From CAKSHP01 sp045636325 (GTDB lineage Bacteria; Bacillota; Clostridia; UBA1381; UMGS1253): a stretch of DNA of 64,000 nucleotides. The stretch lies in contig JAZTXH010000009.1 in NCBI GenBank assembly GCA_045636325.1, positions 99,850 through 163,849 of the forward strand, read 5' to 3'. A program made the translations under genes and the position numbers. The first letter of the stretch is position 1. Every line of letters starts with the position of its first letter. The notes below the pieces were generated by a model. That model was not told the DNA's origin, made no database searches, and was given only the letters and a program-made list of their open reading frames with translations. Of this stretch, positions 33,610 to 43,086 are shown one piece after another.

Positions 33610-34728
33610 TCACCCCTCAACTATTTTTAAGATACGCTCCATCTCACCCGGAATATCTATCCTTTGAGGACACACCTTTGCACATTTGCCGCATTTTATG
33701 CATTTATCAGCCTTGTTTTCATTTTCCATTTCGGCGTAATCTTTTTTAAATCCGACTCTTGACCTACTGAATGCATTTTTATTATATACTTTAAATATAC
33801 TTTTTATATCAATTCCCACAGGACAGCCAACGCAATAATTACATCCTGTGCAGGAAATAAGCTTTGACTTTTTATATTCATCAAGTGCTTTATCAAGAGC
33901 TTCCCGTTCATCATCTGTAAGTTTTATTATCCTTGAAGCAGTATTTAAATTATCTTTAAGCTGCTCTAAATTACTCATACCGCTTAAAACAGTTAAAACA
34001 TTTTCCTGCTGCATTGCAAATCTTATTGCCCATGATGAAATGCTTCTGCCCGGATTTACTTCCTTTAAATATTCATTGGCTAACTCTCCCAAATCAGAAA
34101 GAATCCCTCCTCTTACCGGCTCCATCACAATTACCTGAAGACCATTTTGTTCACATATTTCATATTGCTCCTTCGCTTTTTGAAACTCCCAGTCAAAATA
34201 ATTAATTTGAAGCTGGCAAAATTCCCATGGGTAATCTGCTATAATTTCTTTTAAATTTTCCAAACTTCCATGAAAAGAAAAGCCAATATGTTTAATCTTT
34301 CCTTCTTTTTTCTTTTCAAACAAAAACTCAGGCACCATAAACTCTTTAACCTTAGGATATCTTTCATCATCAAGAGCATGGCACAAATAAAAATCAAAAT
34401 AGTCAACGCCGCATCTTTCAAGCTGAGTTTCAAACAATTTTTCTACATCATCTTTTGTTTTTGTTACCCATATGGGCAATTTATCCGCTATAAAATAACT
34501 GCTGCGGGGATATTTTTTAAGTGCATTTCCTACAAAGCTTTCACTTTTTCCATCGTGGTATATATACGCAGTATCATAATAATTAACTCCGTTTGTGTAT
34601 GCATAATCTATAATTTCTTCTGCCTTTTTAACATCGATGTCACCATTCTCAAAAGCTGGGAACCGCATACCTCCCATACCAAGCAACGAAACGGCTTTTC
34701 CAGATTTTTTAAAAATCCTTTTCTCCAT
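33610..34728 (-). CDS. Aldo/keto reductase with C-terminal 4Fe-4S ferredoxin domain (first copy)
   Basis: 372 aa. MEKRIFKKSGKAVSLLGMGG begins the (beta/alpha)8 barrel; catalytic Asp/Tyr in YYDTAYIYHDG and Lys in IADKLPIW. The tail has CTGCNYCVGCP and CIKCGKCAKVCP, two cluster-binding sets. ATG 34728 has AAAGGAAAA; upstream in-frame extension lacks a site. Such ferredoxin-tailed reductases are abundant in clostridia, with unknown substrates. Confidence 0.9.
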   Translation of the reverse strand: MEKRIFKKSGKAVSLLGMGGMRFPAFENGDIDVKKAEEIIDYAYTNGVNYYDTAYIYHDGKSESFVGNALKKYPRSSYFIADKLPIWVTKTKDDVEKLFETQLERCGVDYFDFYLCHALDDERYPKVKEFMVPEFLFEKKKEGKIKHIGFSFHGSLENLKEIIADYPWEFCQLQINYFDWEFQKAKEQYEICEQNGLQVIVMEPVRGGILSDLGELANEYLKEVNPGRSISSWAIRFAMQQENVLTVLSGMSNLEQLKDNLNTASRIIKLTDDEREALDKALDEYKKSKLISCTGCNYCVGCPVGIDIKSIFKVYNKNAFSRSRVGFKKDYAEMENENKADKCIKCGKCAKVCPQRIDIPGEMERILKIVEG

Positions 34729-34745
34729 CAAAATTTTCCTTTCTG

Positions 34746-35201
34746 TTAAAACCTTGCTTTTTTCCGGCTTACAAGTCCTGCCCGTCTTAGTGCAAACACA
34801 ACTGGCGGTGCAAATATAAAGCAAATAAAATAATAATTAAGTTTATCAAATATCACGCTTATTTCAAGACTTGCAAAAAACGCAAAAACTACACCAGCTG
34901 CAAGGCACATCAAATATCCTGCAAGCAACGAGGTGTAAACTCCCATCTTTCTGTAAGCTATACAAACTCCTAAAACAAACGCAAAAAGCATAAAAATATA
35001 AACTCCGTCATTTCTTGCAAAAATAAAGTCACCGATACAAAATAGTGCAAAAAACGTCATAGGCTTTAAGCAGCATAAAAAAGCAGAGATAAAAAAGAAA
35101 AATGTATAAAACGCAAATCTGTCCACACCAGCAAAAGAAAATAAAGCTGAAAATAAAACAGATATAAAAATCAAAAATATCATATATACATATCTTTTCA
35201 T
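34746..35201 (-). CDS. Hypothetical membrane protein (151 aa)
   Basis: Not recognised. MKRYVYMIFLIFISVLFSAL begins the first of about five hydrophobic helices; C-terminal RRAGLVSRKKARF is basic and presumably cytoplasmic. Start chosen for the GGGAGGGAT site. Precedes the aldo/keto reductase by 17 bases in the same direction. A small integral membrane protein without a family clue. Confidence 0.7.
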   Translation of the reverse strand: MKRYVYMIFLIFISVLFSALFSFAGVDRFAFYTFFFFISAFLCCLKPMTFFALFCIGDFIFARNDGVYIFMLFAFVLGVCIAYRKMGVYTSLLAGYLMCLAAGVVFAFFASLEISVIFDKLNYYFICFIFAPPVVFALRRAGLVSRKKARF

Positions 35202-35251
35202 CTTATCCCTCCCTATATTAATTTTAATATATCCATATACTTTTGTCAATA

Positions 35252-35285
35252 AAAAAGAATCTGCCAGTACAAACAGATTCTTTTT
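35252..35285 (-). terminator. yebC terminator
   Basis: 12-base perfect stem AAAAAGAATCTG (35252-35263) with 35274-35285 and T run on the minus strand, just past the yebC stop. Confidence 0.85.
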
Positions 35286-35292
35286 AACTTAA

Positions 35293-36030
35293 TTATTCTC
35301 CATCATCGGGCATATCCCAGTTATGATATACATTCTGAACATCATCATTATCTTCAAGCATTTCAAGTAGCTTGTTCATATTCTTTATATCCTCTTGGCT
35401 TGTAAGTTCGGTTGTTGTCTGCGGAACCATAGTAACTTCTGCTGAAGCAAGACTGTAGCTTGACTCAAGAGCTTCACGCACTGCGCTGAAATTTTCAGGC
35501 TCTGTTGTGATTTCAAAGATGCCGTCTTCAAACGAAAAATCTTCCGCGCCCGCTTCCAATGCTTCCATCATAAGAGTATCTTCATCTATACCATCTGCTT
35601 CTTCAATAAGTATTACACCCTTTTTATCAAACATAAAGCTTACGCAACCGCTCTGCCCAAGATTACCCTTATACTTATCAAAATAGTGACGCATATCACC
35701 CGCCGTACGGTTTCTGTTGTCAGTAAGGGTTTCTACAATTACTGCAACACCGCAGGGACCATAACCTTCGTAAACGATTTCTTCATAGTTATCGCCCTCG
35801 TTTTCGCCTGCAGCTTTTTTAATAGTACGCATAATATTATCATTAGGCATATTGTTTGCACGTGCTTTAGAGATAATATCCTTAAGCTTTGAGTTAGAAT
35901 CAGGGTCCGGACCGCCGGCCTTAACAACAACTGTTATCTCTCTTGATATTTTTGTAAATATTTTTGCTCTCTGAGCGTCATTTGCACCTTTCTTTCTTTT
36001 AATGGTACTCCACTTGGAATGGCCTGACAT
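35293..36030 (-). CDS. yebC: YebC/PmpR-family regulatory protein
   Basis: 245 aa. Highly conserved MSGHSKWSTIKRKKGANDA start, GGPDPDSNSKLKDIISKARA, YEGYGPCGVAVIVE and DNRNRTAGDMRHYFDK. Known as DNA-binding regulator and, in recent work on the family, a factor relieving ribosome stalling at difficult motifs. Monocistronic with its own terminator. Confidence 0.95.
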   Translation of the reverse strand: MSGHSKWSTIKRKKGANDAQRAKIFTKISREITVVVKAGGPDPDSNSKLKDIISKARANNMPNDNIMRTIKKAAGENEGDNYEEIVYEGYGPCGVAVIVETLTDNRNRTAGDMRHYFDKYKGNLGQSGCVSFMFDKKGVILIEEADGIDEDTLMMEALEAGAEDFSFEDGIFEITTEPENFSAVREALESSYSLASAEVTMVPQTTTELTSQEDIKNMNKLLEMLEDNDDVQNVYHNWDMPDDGE

Positions 36031-36131
36031 AATTTATTCACTCCCGTTAATTAATTTAATTTATCCAAAACGTTAATATTATATCATAGCATAGCATACA
36101 ATGCAAGTATTTTTTCCGAGCCAGTTCTGTT

Positions 36132-36305
36132 TCAGTTCTGTTTTCTTACTATAGTGTATTCATCGCCAAATCTGAAATACGGGCATTTGTTTTTTAAAAC
36201 ACCAAAACGATACTCGTCATCTTCATCAAAACACATAATACACATATATTCTTCATATTCTTCATCATAAACATAATTCATGCAACTCTCGCAATCTGTC
36301 TTCAT
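36132..36305 (-). CDS. DUF6472-like small cysteine protein (57 aa)
   Basis: MKTDCESCMNYVYDEEYEEY, then CIMC, CPYFRFGDEY and terminal VRKQN. Two CxxC/CxxxxC pairs suggest a zinc knuckle. Matches from memory the DUF6472 pattern of clostridial proteins (function unknown). AAGGTGAT site precedes the ATG. Terminates near 36132 with no hairpin obvious. Confidence 0.8.
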   Translation of the reverse strand: MKTDCESCMNYVYDEEYEEYMCIMCFDEDDEYRFGVLKNKCPYFRFGDEYTIVRKQN

Positions 36306-36536
36306 AAAAATCACCTTAAATTTTAATATTTATCCATTTACCGCCATTAAAACAAACTATACAGAATTAAATCAGAACAATTCTTCAATACACAATTGGG
36401 CTTACAATAAAGGAAACTATAAATTCAGATAATCTTACAAATAAAAGCTCCGCCATTTAATGTGCTTAAAACTTGTTACAATCGAATTTCTTTCCTTATC
36501 ATCCTTAATTCTAATATAAAACCATCTCCAAAAAAA

Positions 36537-37079
36537 TTAATCCTCAATATAATTAGCGCGTACCCCACCAATAAACTTAAGCCGACTCCTTGCAGAATTC
36601 ACTCTTGCCTCGCCTATATATTTTGTCTTAATTCTCAAAGGTACGCAAACCGGTGCAATATGCATTCCAATAAGCGTTTCACCAATATCAAGCCCTGCTT
36701 TTGCATATATTTTCTCAACGCACACGGGCTGTTTAAAATTTTTATACGCAGCCGTTGCAAAGCTTCCCCCTGCCTTCGGCTGGGGAACAGCATTAACCTG
36801 CGGATAAAATAATTTCTCTGCCGCTTCCTTTTCAATAATAAGTGCACGGTTTAAATGCTCACAGCACTGTGCCGCAAGATAAACTCCTCTTTTTGAAAGC
36901 TCGTCATATATTACCTCAAAAACTGCATCTGCTGCTTCGGGACTTGAACCTTTTCCTATTTTTTTACCAACTATTTCACTTGATGAACAACCCACAACAA
37001 AGATTTCGCCTTCCTTGATTTTAGACTTCTCAATAATTTCAACAACGGCTTCTCTTGCCTGTTTCTTTATATTTTCCAC
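36537..37079 (-). CDS. UPF0340/TIGR01440 (YwlG-like) family protein
   Basis: 180 aa. VVGCSSSEIVGKKIGKGSS, AAQCCEHLNRALIIE, GGSFATAAYKNF and DIGETLIGMHIAPV match the YwlG-type family found across Firmicutes. Function unknown. Between it and the parvulin gene lies the anomalous 37189-37323 segment. Confidence 0.88.
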   Translation of the reverse strand: MENIKKQAREAVVEIIEKSKIKEGEIFVVGCSSSEIVGKKIGKGSSPEAADAVFEVIYDELSKRGVYLAAQCCEHLNRALIIEKEAAEKLFYPQVNAVPQPKAGGSFATAAYKNFKQPVCVEKIYAKAGLDIGETLIGMHIAPVCVPLRIKTKYIGEARVNSARSRLKFIGGVRANYIED

Positions 37080-37188
37080 TTTTTTTACCTCCGTTCAATA
37101 CAACTATCATTTTAATTATACCGCTCAAAATTTTTAAAGTCAAGCAAGGCAAAGGCTTTTTTAACTTTTTGCATAAAAGAAATTCACT

Positions 37189-37218
37189 TTGACATAATTA
37201 TTTGTTACAATATATAAT
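37189..37218 (+). promoter_or_regulatory. Orphan plus-strand promoter
   Basis: Perfect TTGACA (37189-37194), 18 bases, TATAAT (37213-37218). It faces only an 11-codon reading frame and an inverted repeat. Confidence 0.7.
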
Positions 37219-37250
37219 GTAAAATTGTTTTATAAGAAGCGATTTAGATT

Positions 37251-37283
37251 ATGAAGAAAACACTTTTTACTGTTTTTATTTGA
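37251..37283 (+). pseudogene. Truncated signal-peptide-like start (MKKTLFTVFI-stop)
   Basis: A ten-residue frame MKKTLFTVFI with the charge and hydrophobic pattern of a signal-peptide beginning stops at a TGA that is part of the following inverted repeat. Only a weak AAGAAG site precedes it. Could be the surviving 5' end of a secreted-protein gene whose rest was deleted, or chance. Confidence 0.4.
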
Positions 37284-37323
37284 TGCGACCCCAAAAAGTC
37301 TAACTTTTTGGGGTCGCATCAAA
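37279..37323. repeat. 21-bp perfect inverted repeat with 3-base loop
   Basis: Core arm GATGCGACCCCAAAAAGT, loop CTA, then the exact complement; total 45 bases. It begins TGATG and ends CATCA and resembles the ACCCCAAAAAGT ends of IS3/IS150-like elements, so it may be two abutted IS ends (inference). There is no T run on either side, so it is not a normal terminator. Confidence 0.75.
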
Positions 37324-37362
37324 ATCTATAATTATTTCACGTGTTTTTTGTGTATATTTTTA

Positions 37363-38109
37363 TTACATAGCATCAACAGGATATAAAATCTTTAGCTGAT
37401 TAATCTTGCTCTGAACTGCTTTCTGGTGCTTATCTTTAAGCGCAATTTCCATAACCTGCGCTTTAACTTCATCAAACAAATAAGCTTTTGCTTCGTTTTT
37501 AGCATTTAGCTTAATAAGATGATATCCAAACTGTGTTTTTACAGGGCCTTCTATTTCTCCTTGCTCCATTTTAAACACCACTTCATCAAATTCGGGCACC
37601 ATCTGACCTTTAGTAAATTCACCAAGACTTCCTCCGTTCTGGCCTGACGGACATGAGCTGTTTTCTCTTGCAGCATCTTCAAAAGAAATTTCACCTTCGC
37701 TTATTTTTTCCAAAAGCTCTTTTGCCTTTTCTTCACTGTCAACAAGAATATGACTTGCGTCTACTGATTCCCCTTTTGTAAAATTGTCTTTGTTTTCTTC
37801 ATAGAACTTTTTTGCTTCCTCATCTGTTACGGGTTTTACCGCTTCAATAACCTTTGTCATTGAATAATTAATAAGCATATCTTCTTTGATTTTTTTCATT
37901 TGTGCTTTAAAATCAGCAGAATATTCATACATGTTTTTTTGTGCATCAAGCAAGAAAAGCTTATTTGCAATAAGCTGCTCAAGAATCATTTCTCTGCCCT
38001 GAGGACTGTCGTAATTTTGACCTCTTTGCATAAATGCCAAAATCATTTCTTCTACTTCTGTCTGTGTAACAGCCATACCGCCCACATTTGCTAGTACCTT
38101 GTTTTCCAT
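37363..38109 (-). CDS. Parvulin-type peptidyl-prolyl isomerase, cytoplasmic
   Basis: 248 aa. N-terminal SurA/PrsA-like helical region (VTQTEVEEMILAFMQRG), PpiC domain with ASHILVDSEEKAKELL, SCPSGQNGGSLGEFTKGQM and TQFGYHLIKL, then a helical tail. No signal peptide or lipobox, so it is cytosolic unlike PrsA. Start ATG 38109 is behind GGGGAG. Last gene of the long minus-strand run. Confidence 0.88.
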   Translation of the reverse strand: MENKVLANVGGMAVTQTEVEEMILAFMQRGQNYDSPQGREMILEQLIANKLFLLDAQKNMYEYSADFKAQMKKIKEDMLINYSMTKVIEAVKPVTDEEAKKFYEENKDNFTKGESVDASHILVDSEEKAKELLEKISEGEISFEDAARENSSCPSGQNGGSLGEFTKGQMVPEFDEVVFKMEQGEIEGPVKTQFGYHLIKLNAKNEAKAYLFDEVKAQVMEIALKDKHQKAVQSKINQLKILYPVDAM

Positions 38110-38190
38110 TTTTATATTACTCCCCTTTTGCATATTATTTTGCCGTTTATATTTATTAAAATATAAATGAAAACAGCTTTATATACATTT

Positions 38191-39774
38191 TTATTTTTCT
38201 TTTTTCCACTTTGCCAAACTTGCAAATTCGCCGCCTGATATTGCATATCCTCCGCAATCAAGCTTTGAGCTGATAATCATTGCATCTCGTCCAAAATACA
38301 ACGATACAATGGGCATTTCTTCCATAAGATGCTCTGAAAGCTCAGCGTATGCATTTACAGTTTGCTCCTCACCAACTGCTGAAAGCGTTTTATATATTGC
38401 ATCATCAAGCCCTTTTGATGAATATATGCTGTATGATGCATCACTTCCCACAAGAGGCGTTGTCATATAAGACATATCCATTTTAACCTCTCCGATATAC
38501 ATATCGTATTCACCTTCAAAAATCCTGAGCTTATATGTTTCAAAATCCGTCTTCACGATTCTTGCTTTAATGCCAATCTGATAAAGTGACTCACACACTT
38601 TTTTTGCAACCGCAACTCTTTGCTCATTTTCAGAATTAACAAGAATCGAAAATTCCGCTTTTATAACCTTGCCGTCTGATTTTGTAAGGCTGCGCATACC
38701 GTCTTCATCAGCAAGAAAACCCACTTCATCAAGCATTGCTACCGCACTCACAATATCCCTTTTGGGTGCTTTGTATTCTTCAGGACATATATAACTTTCA
38801 TTGGGATACGGTAAAAGGGCCGGTTCTCCGTTACCGAAAAGGACGCTGTTTACAATATCTGCTCTGTTCACCGCTGCGTTTATGCTTCTTCGCACCGCAG
38901 AATAACCAAGAAAATCATCCCTTGTATTTATGCCAAGATACGTCAAATGACGATTGTTATAATAAATTGTGTTAACACCACCCTTTGGATTATAGTTTTC
39001 AAGCTCCTCTGATGTAACACACGCCGCATCCGTCTGACGGGACTGCAAAGCATACATCTGCATTTGTTTTTCAGGCAAAATCTTTACAACGGCATTTTTT
39101 ATCTGCGGTTTTCCGGGTGTATAATCTTCATTAGCCTCAAAATACATAGCATGCACAAGGTTTGATTTTACAAATTTATAAGGTCCTGTACCTATAGGCT
39201 CTTTTACCTGCGTTTCAATTGACGTTCCCTTTTTTACAATAGGAAAGCAGAGATTGTTTGTAAACAGAGACTCTGCCGCATAAAGTTTAAACACAACCGT
39301 TTCATCATCTACTGCATCTATGCTTTCAATATTCGATATGTTTTCATAATATAACGAATTAAAGCCTAAATCCTTTAAAACGCCCACAGTATACAAAACA
39401 TCTCTTGCCCCGAATTCAGTTCCGTCATGAAATTTAAAATCACGATTAAGCTTTACTGTGTATCTCCTTCCGTTTTCTGAAACACTGTAGCTTTTTGCAA
39501 GAACAGGCCTCATTTTCATATTCTTTTCCGGCGCAAACAAAGGGTCATAAACCAAAAAAGAACAGTCTGCCACTGAAGATGACTTTGTGCATATTGGATT
39601 AAATGTGTCAAACTCCCATACAGAAAGCCACAATGTGTCTTCGCAAAGCTTTGAATACACAGAATCCAGACCGTTAAGCGAATCATTTTCACCTGAAGTT
39701 TGCTGCGTTTTGTCAGAACAACCCGCAATCAACACCATACACATTATGAGACACAATATTTTTATCCTTTTCAC
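38191..39774 (-). CDS. Oligopeptide/nickel-type ABC transporter substrate-binding lipoprotein
   Basis: 527 aa. Start GTG 39774 (GAGGTG six bases before); MKRIKILCLIMCMVLIAGC is a signal peptide with lipobox LIAGC. Family-5 binding protein features: LARSYSVSENGRRYTVKLN-like region, FKFHDGTEFGARDVLYT, EPIGTGPYKFV and AVRRSINAAVNRADIV. No permease or ATPase genes adjacent, so it must borrow a transporter or serve as a signal receptor. Confidence 0.88.
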   Translation of the reverse strand: MKRIKILCLIMCMVLIAGCSDKTQQTSGENDSLNGLDSVYSKLCEDTLWLSVWEFDTFNPICTKSSSVADCSFLVYDPLFAPEKNMKMRPVLAKSYSVSENGRRYTVKLNRDFKFHDGTEFGARDVLYTVGVLKDLGFNSLYYENISNIESIDAVDDETVVFKLYAAESLFTNNLCFPIVKKGTSIETQVKEPIGTGPYKFVKSNLVHAMYFEANEDYTPGKPQIKNAVVKILPEKQMQMYALQSRQTDAACVTSEELENYNPKGGVNTIYYNNRHLTYLGINTRDDFLGYSAVRRSINAAVNRADIVNSVLFGNGEPALLPYPNESYICPEEYKAPKRDIVSAVAMLDEVGFLADEDGMRSLTKSDGKVIKAEFSILVNSENEQRVAVAKKVCESLYQIGIKARIVKTDFETYKLRIFEGEYDMYIGEVKMDMSYMTTPLVGSDASYSIYSSKGLDDAIYKTLSAVGEEQTVNAYAELSEHLMEEMPIVSLYFGRDAMIISSKLDCGGYAISGGEFASLAKWKKEK

Positions 39775-39808
39775 AATCGTCACCTCTTTTCAAAATTAAT
39801 TCCTTGTT

Positions 39809-40603
39809 TTATTTTTCTAAAATTTTAACCGCCGCCATCATCAGTCCGTGTTTGCCATTCTGCGCTCTGCTTGAAAAAAACTCAGACGGATTACATGCCG
39901 TACAAAGACCGCTTTCTGATATATTTTCCTTTTTTATGCCAAGCGAAATCAAATCTTCTGTTATAACCTTCTGAAGATTTATAAAATACTTTTCACCCTT
40001 TTTATTTCGATACTTTTCTTCAAATTTTTCAGCCACATCAAAATCTACTTCAAAACAACATTCATGTATGGATGGGCCTATTGCAACCTTTATTTCATCA
40101 GGTTTGCAACCGTATTCATCAATAATTTTCTTTGTAGCTTTTCTTGCAATATGAAGTGCAGTAGACCGCCATCCTGAATGAATGGTTGCCGCCACCTTTT
40201 TTGAAGTACAAGCAATAATAACAGGCACGCAGTCTGCACAAAAAACTCCAAAAAAACTTCCTTTTTCATTACTTATAATTGCATCTGCCTGAATTCTTTC
40301 TTCAGTATTTCCAATACCGCTTTTATCTCCTTTTTCTAATCTGTGCACATTATCAGTGTGTATCTGTTTTAACACAAATGCCTCTTCAGGTTTTGCATCC
40401 AATTGTGCGCATACACGATTAAAATTTTCAAGCACATTTGCCTTTTTTTCTTTATTTATTCCAAGATTAAGACTATAATTTTCTCCGACGCTTACACCTC
40501 CGTAACGGGTAGTAAATATGTGTCGAAAAAAATCACATTTATTTAGCATTTCTGACTGATAAAAAACAAGTCCATTTTCTGTTATACGCTTAAAGTCGCT
40601 CAT
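39809..40603 (-). CDS. pgeF: Peptidoglycan-editing/purine nucleoside phosphorylase family protein (YfiH, LACC1-like)
   Basis: 264 aa. Zinc-site residues in TIHSGWRSTALHIARK, GVFCADCVPVII and IGPSIHECCFEV; TRYGGVSVG near the N-terminus. Bacterial members are described as polyphenol oxidase, adenosine deaminase/phosphorylase or peptidoglycan amino-acid editing enzymes. Between uvrC and the binding protein gene, both co-directional. Confidence 0.9.
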   Translation of the reverse strand: MSDFKRITENGLVFYQSEMLNKCDFFRHIFTTRYGGVSVGENYSLNLGINKEKKANVLENFNRVCAQLDAKPEEAFVLKQIHTDNVHRLEKGDKSGIGNTEERIQADAIISNEKGSFFGVFCADCVPVIIACTSKKVAATIHSGWRSTALHIARKATKKIIDEYGCKPDEIKVAIGPSIHECCFEVDFDVAEKFEEKYRNKKGEKYFINLQKVITEDLISLGIKKENISESGLCTACNPSEFFSSRAQNGKHGLMMAAVKILEK

Positions 40604-40617
40604 AAAAAGCTACCTTT

Positions 40618-42447
40618 CTAATTAAAATATTTAAACACATTTTCACTGCTTCTTTTATCAAGCCCTGCATTTATCAATTCTTCTAATGATGCATTTCTTA
40701 TATTTTCTATGCTTTTAAAGTTAATAAGCAAAAGCTTTTTTCTTTTTTCACCAATTCCGGCTATATTATCAAGCTCGCTTTTCAATCCGGTTTTTGTTCG
40801 TTGTTTTCTGTGATATTCAATTGCACTTTTATGCACTCTTTCACTTATCATATATCCGAATTTGTATATTTCAGAATTTTTAGATGGTTCAAATAAACGC
40901 TCACCATCAGTAAATCCTTTAAAAGTATGGTTATCATCCTTTACCATTCCCCACACTTCAACATTTGCATTCATCGAATCCAAAAGTCTTTTTATAACGT
41001 TAACATGGGTTGCACCACCATCAAGCAAAATCAAATCCGGCAAGGGCAAAAATGCATTTCCGCCATTTTTTTCTTCTTCACAAGCGCGATTAATTCTTCT
41101 TTCTATAACCTCACTCATGCAGGCATAATCATCCTGTCCTGTAACATATTTTATCTTAAAAAATCTGCTTTTTACGCCCTTATATTCACCATTTTCAAAA
41201 ACCGCCATAACTCCGACTCTGTCACTTTCACCAGTGTTTGATATATCATAGCTTTCTATTCTTTCGGGAATTTTATCAAGAACCAACTTTTCTTTTAATT
41301 CATTTAAGCGGAAGTTCCTGTGATTATCCCTGTCGCTTTCATTTTTATATCGGTTTATAGCCTGAGTAACATTTGTCGTAGCGATAGTTAAAAGCTCACG
41401 CCTTTCACCGCGCTTCGGCTCAGATATTTGCACTTTTCTTTTATGCATTTCACTAAGCCATCTTGAAAGAAGCTCCGCTTCATCAGGCATAGCTTTTATG
41501 ATAATCTGCTCGGGAATATCTTCATTTTCTGTATAAAAGCTTTTTATAAATTCACATGCAATCTCCGAATCAGACAAATCAGCATAACCGCTCGCTTCAA
41601 GGCTGCGATGTGCAGTCACCTTACCGCCGCGGACAAAAACAACCGCAAAAAACGCTTTATTGGCGTAACAGTCAAAGCTTATTATATCCCGATTAACATT
41701 TTTTTCTCCAACAACTATTTGCTTTGCTTTAAAGCGTTTAACACTAAGAATTTTATCCCTTTCCCGCGCCGCTTTTTCAAATTCAAGATTTTCAGAGTAT
41801 TCCTTCATCTTTTCAGTCATGGAAGTAATAAGTTCTGCATGGTCACCACCTAAAAATTCACATACTTTTTCAAAAATCTCACGGTATTCTTCCTTTGATA
41901 TTTCTCCCGTACAAGGTGCAAAGCAAGTATCTATCTGCTTATTGATACATGGTCTCACTCTACCAACGTCTTTTGGAAATTTTAATTTACAATCAGGTAT
42001 TCGAAAAATATTTTTCACAATATCTAACATATCCTTTACAACGCTCATACCTGAAAAAGGCCCGAAATACCTGCTTTTATCATTTTCCTTTCTTCTTGCA
42101 GCAAATATTCTGGGATACTCTTCATCCATTGTAACCTTAATATAAGGATACGCTTTATCATCCTTTAAAAGAATATTATAAAAAGGCATATGCTGTTTGA
42201 TAAGTGTACATTCAAGCATCAACGCTTCAAGCTCAGTATTTGTAACTATATATTCAAAATATGCTACATGGCTTACCATTCTTGTTACCTTTACACTGTG
42301 CCCTTGATTTTTAACAAAATAACTGCGCACCCTATTTTTTAAATTCTTAGCTTTTCCTACGTATATAACCTTATCATCTTTATCATGCATCAGATATATT
42401 CCCGGCAAATCAGGAAGCATCTTCAGCGCATTTTTTAAATCAAACAT
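40618..42447 (-). CDS. uvrC: Excinuclease ABC subunit C
   Basis: Incises DNA on both sides of a lesion in nucleotide excision repair. 609 aa: GIY-YIG domain (GIYLMHDKDDKVIYVGKA), UvrB-binding coiled motif (MTEKMKEYSENLEFEKAARERDKI), RNase H-like nuclease domain (YDISNTGESDRVGVMAVFENG, LILLDGGATHVN), and C-terminal HhH (NIAGIGEKRKKLLL). Start ATG 42447 behind AGGTGA. Confidence 0.95.
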   Translation of the reverse strand: MFDLKNALKMLPDLPGIYLMHDKDDKVIYVGKAKNLKNRVRSYFVKNQGHSVKVTRMVSHVAYFEYIVTNTELEALMLECTLIKQHMPFYNILLKDDKAYPYIKVTMDEEYPRIFAARRKENDKSRYFGPFSGMSVVKDMLDIVKNIFRIPDCKLKFPKDVGRVRPCINKQIDTCFAPCTGEISKEEYREIFEKVCEFLGGDHAELITSMTEKMKEYSENLEFEKAARERDKILSVKRFKAKQIVVGEKNVNRDIISFDCYANKAFFAVVFVRGGKVTAHRSLEASGYADLSDSEIACEFIKSFYTENEDIPEQIIIKAMPDEAELLSRWLSEMHKRKVQISEPKRGERRELLTIATTNVTQAINRYKNESDRDNHRNFRLNELKEKLVLDKIPERIESYDISNTGESDRVGVMAVFENGEYKGVKSRFFKIKYVTGQDDYACMSEVIERRINRACEEEKNGGNAFLPLPDLILLDGGATHVNVIKRLLDSMNANVEVWGMVKDDNHTFKGFTDGERLFEPSKNSEIYKFGYMISERVHKSAIEYHRKQRTKTGLKSELDNIAGIGEKRKKLLLINFKSIENIRNASLEELINAGLDKRSSENVFKYFN

Positions 42448-42461
42448 AATTTTCACCTGTA

Positions 42462-43064
42462 TTAAAACACATGAACTATAACTGCCTTACCTTTAAACTG
42501 TATTTTCACCCATTCATCCGTAAATACATTGCTGACGCCGGTATAAGGCAGACACTTGTTTTTAAGAGAATATTTGAGATTAACCGTTGTGTAATTCTTT
42601 GTGTCTCCAACAGGAATTACAGACAGAATATCTCCCTTTTTACCTTTTGTTTCAAAACAATTCTCTGCAATATATATTTTTTCGCCCGGAGAATATATAT
42701 ATGAAAAAATATTATTTTCAAGGCCTTTATTCAAAGCATATATATTAGAGAGAAAATGGTCACTTCTGCCACCCTTTGCACACACTAACACAATTTCATC
42801 TGCTCCCTTGTCTATAGCAAAGTCCATAGCAATTTCACAATCTGTAAAATCTTTTTCGCAAGGGTATACAACTGTGTCTTTAAAATCTACATCATCAATA
42901 CTGCAAGAATCAAAATCTCCCATTACAGCATCAATACGGCAGCCAAGCTTCTTTGCATATTTATACCCGCTGTCGGCACAGATTATGTAATCATCTTCTC
43001 TTACAAAACCATTCAGATATCGTATGTCAACATCGGGAGCTCCTAAAAATATAATTCCCCGCAT
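42462..43064 (-). CDS. thiN: Thiamine pyrophosphokinase
   Basis: Transfers pyrophosphate from ATP to thiamine. 200 aa with CADSGYKYAKKLGCRIDAVM, GDFDSC, YPCEKDFTDCEIAMDFA and GGRSDHFLSNIYAL, all family hallmarks. Follows rpe, the usual Firmicute arrangement. Confidence 0.93.
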   Translation of the reverse strand: MRGIIFLGAPDVDIRYLNGFVREDDYIICADSGYKYAKKLGCRIDAVMGDFDSCSIDDVDFKDTVVYPCEKDFTDCEIAMDFAIDKGADEIVLVCAKGGRSDHFLSNIYALNKGLENNIFSYIYSPGEKIYIAENCFETKGKKGDILSVIPVGDTKNYTTVNLKYSLKNKCLPYTGVSNVFTDEWVKIQFKGKAVIVHVF

Positions 43065-43086
43065 ATTAAAAATACCCCTTTGTATA

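Noticed and set aside
34746..35201. Assigning the 151-aa membrane protein to MreD or a transporter component
   Set aside because: Only hydrophobic helices are visible and no diagnostic motif supports either.
37279..37323. Calling the 21-bp inverted repeat the parvulin-operon terminator
   Set aside because: The stem is strong but neither strand has a following T run; the repeat better resembles abutted IS ends.
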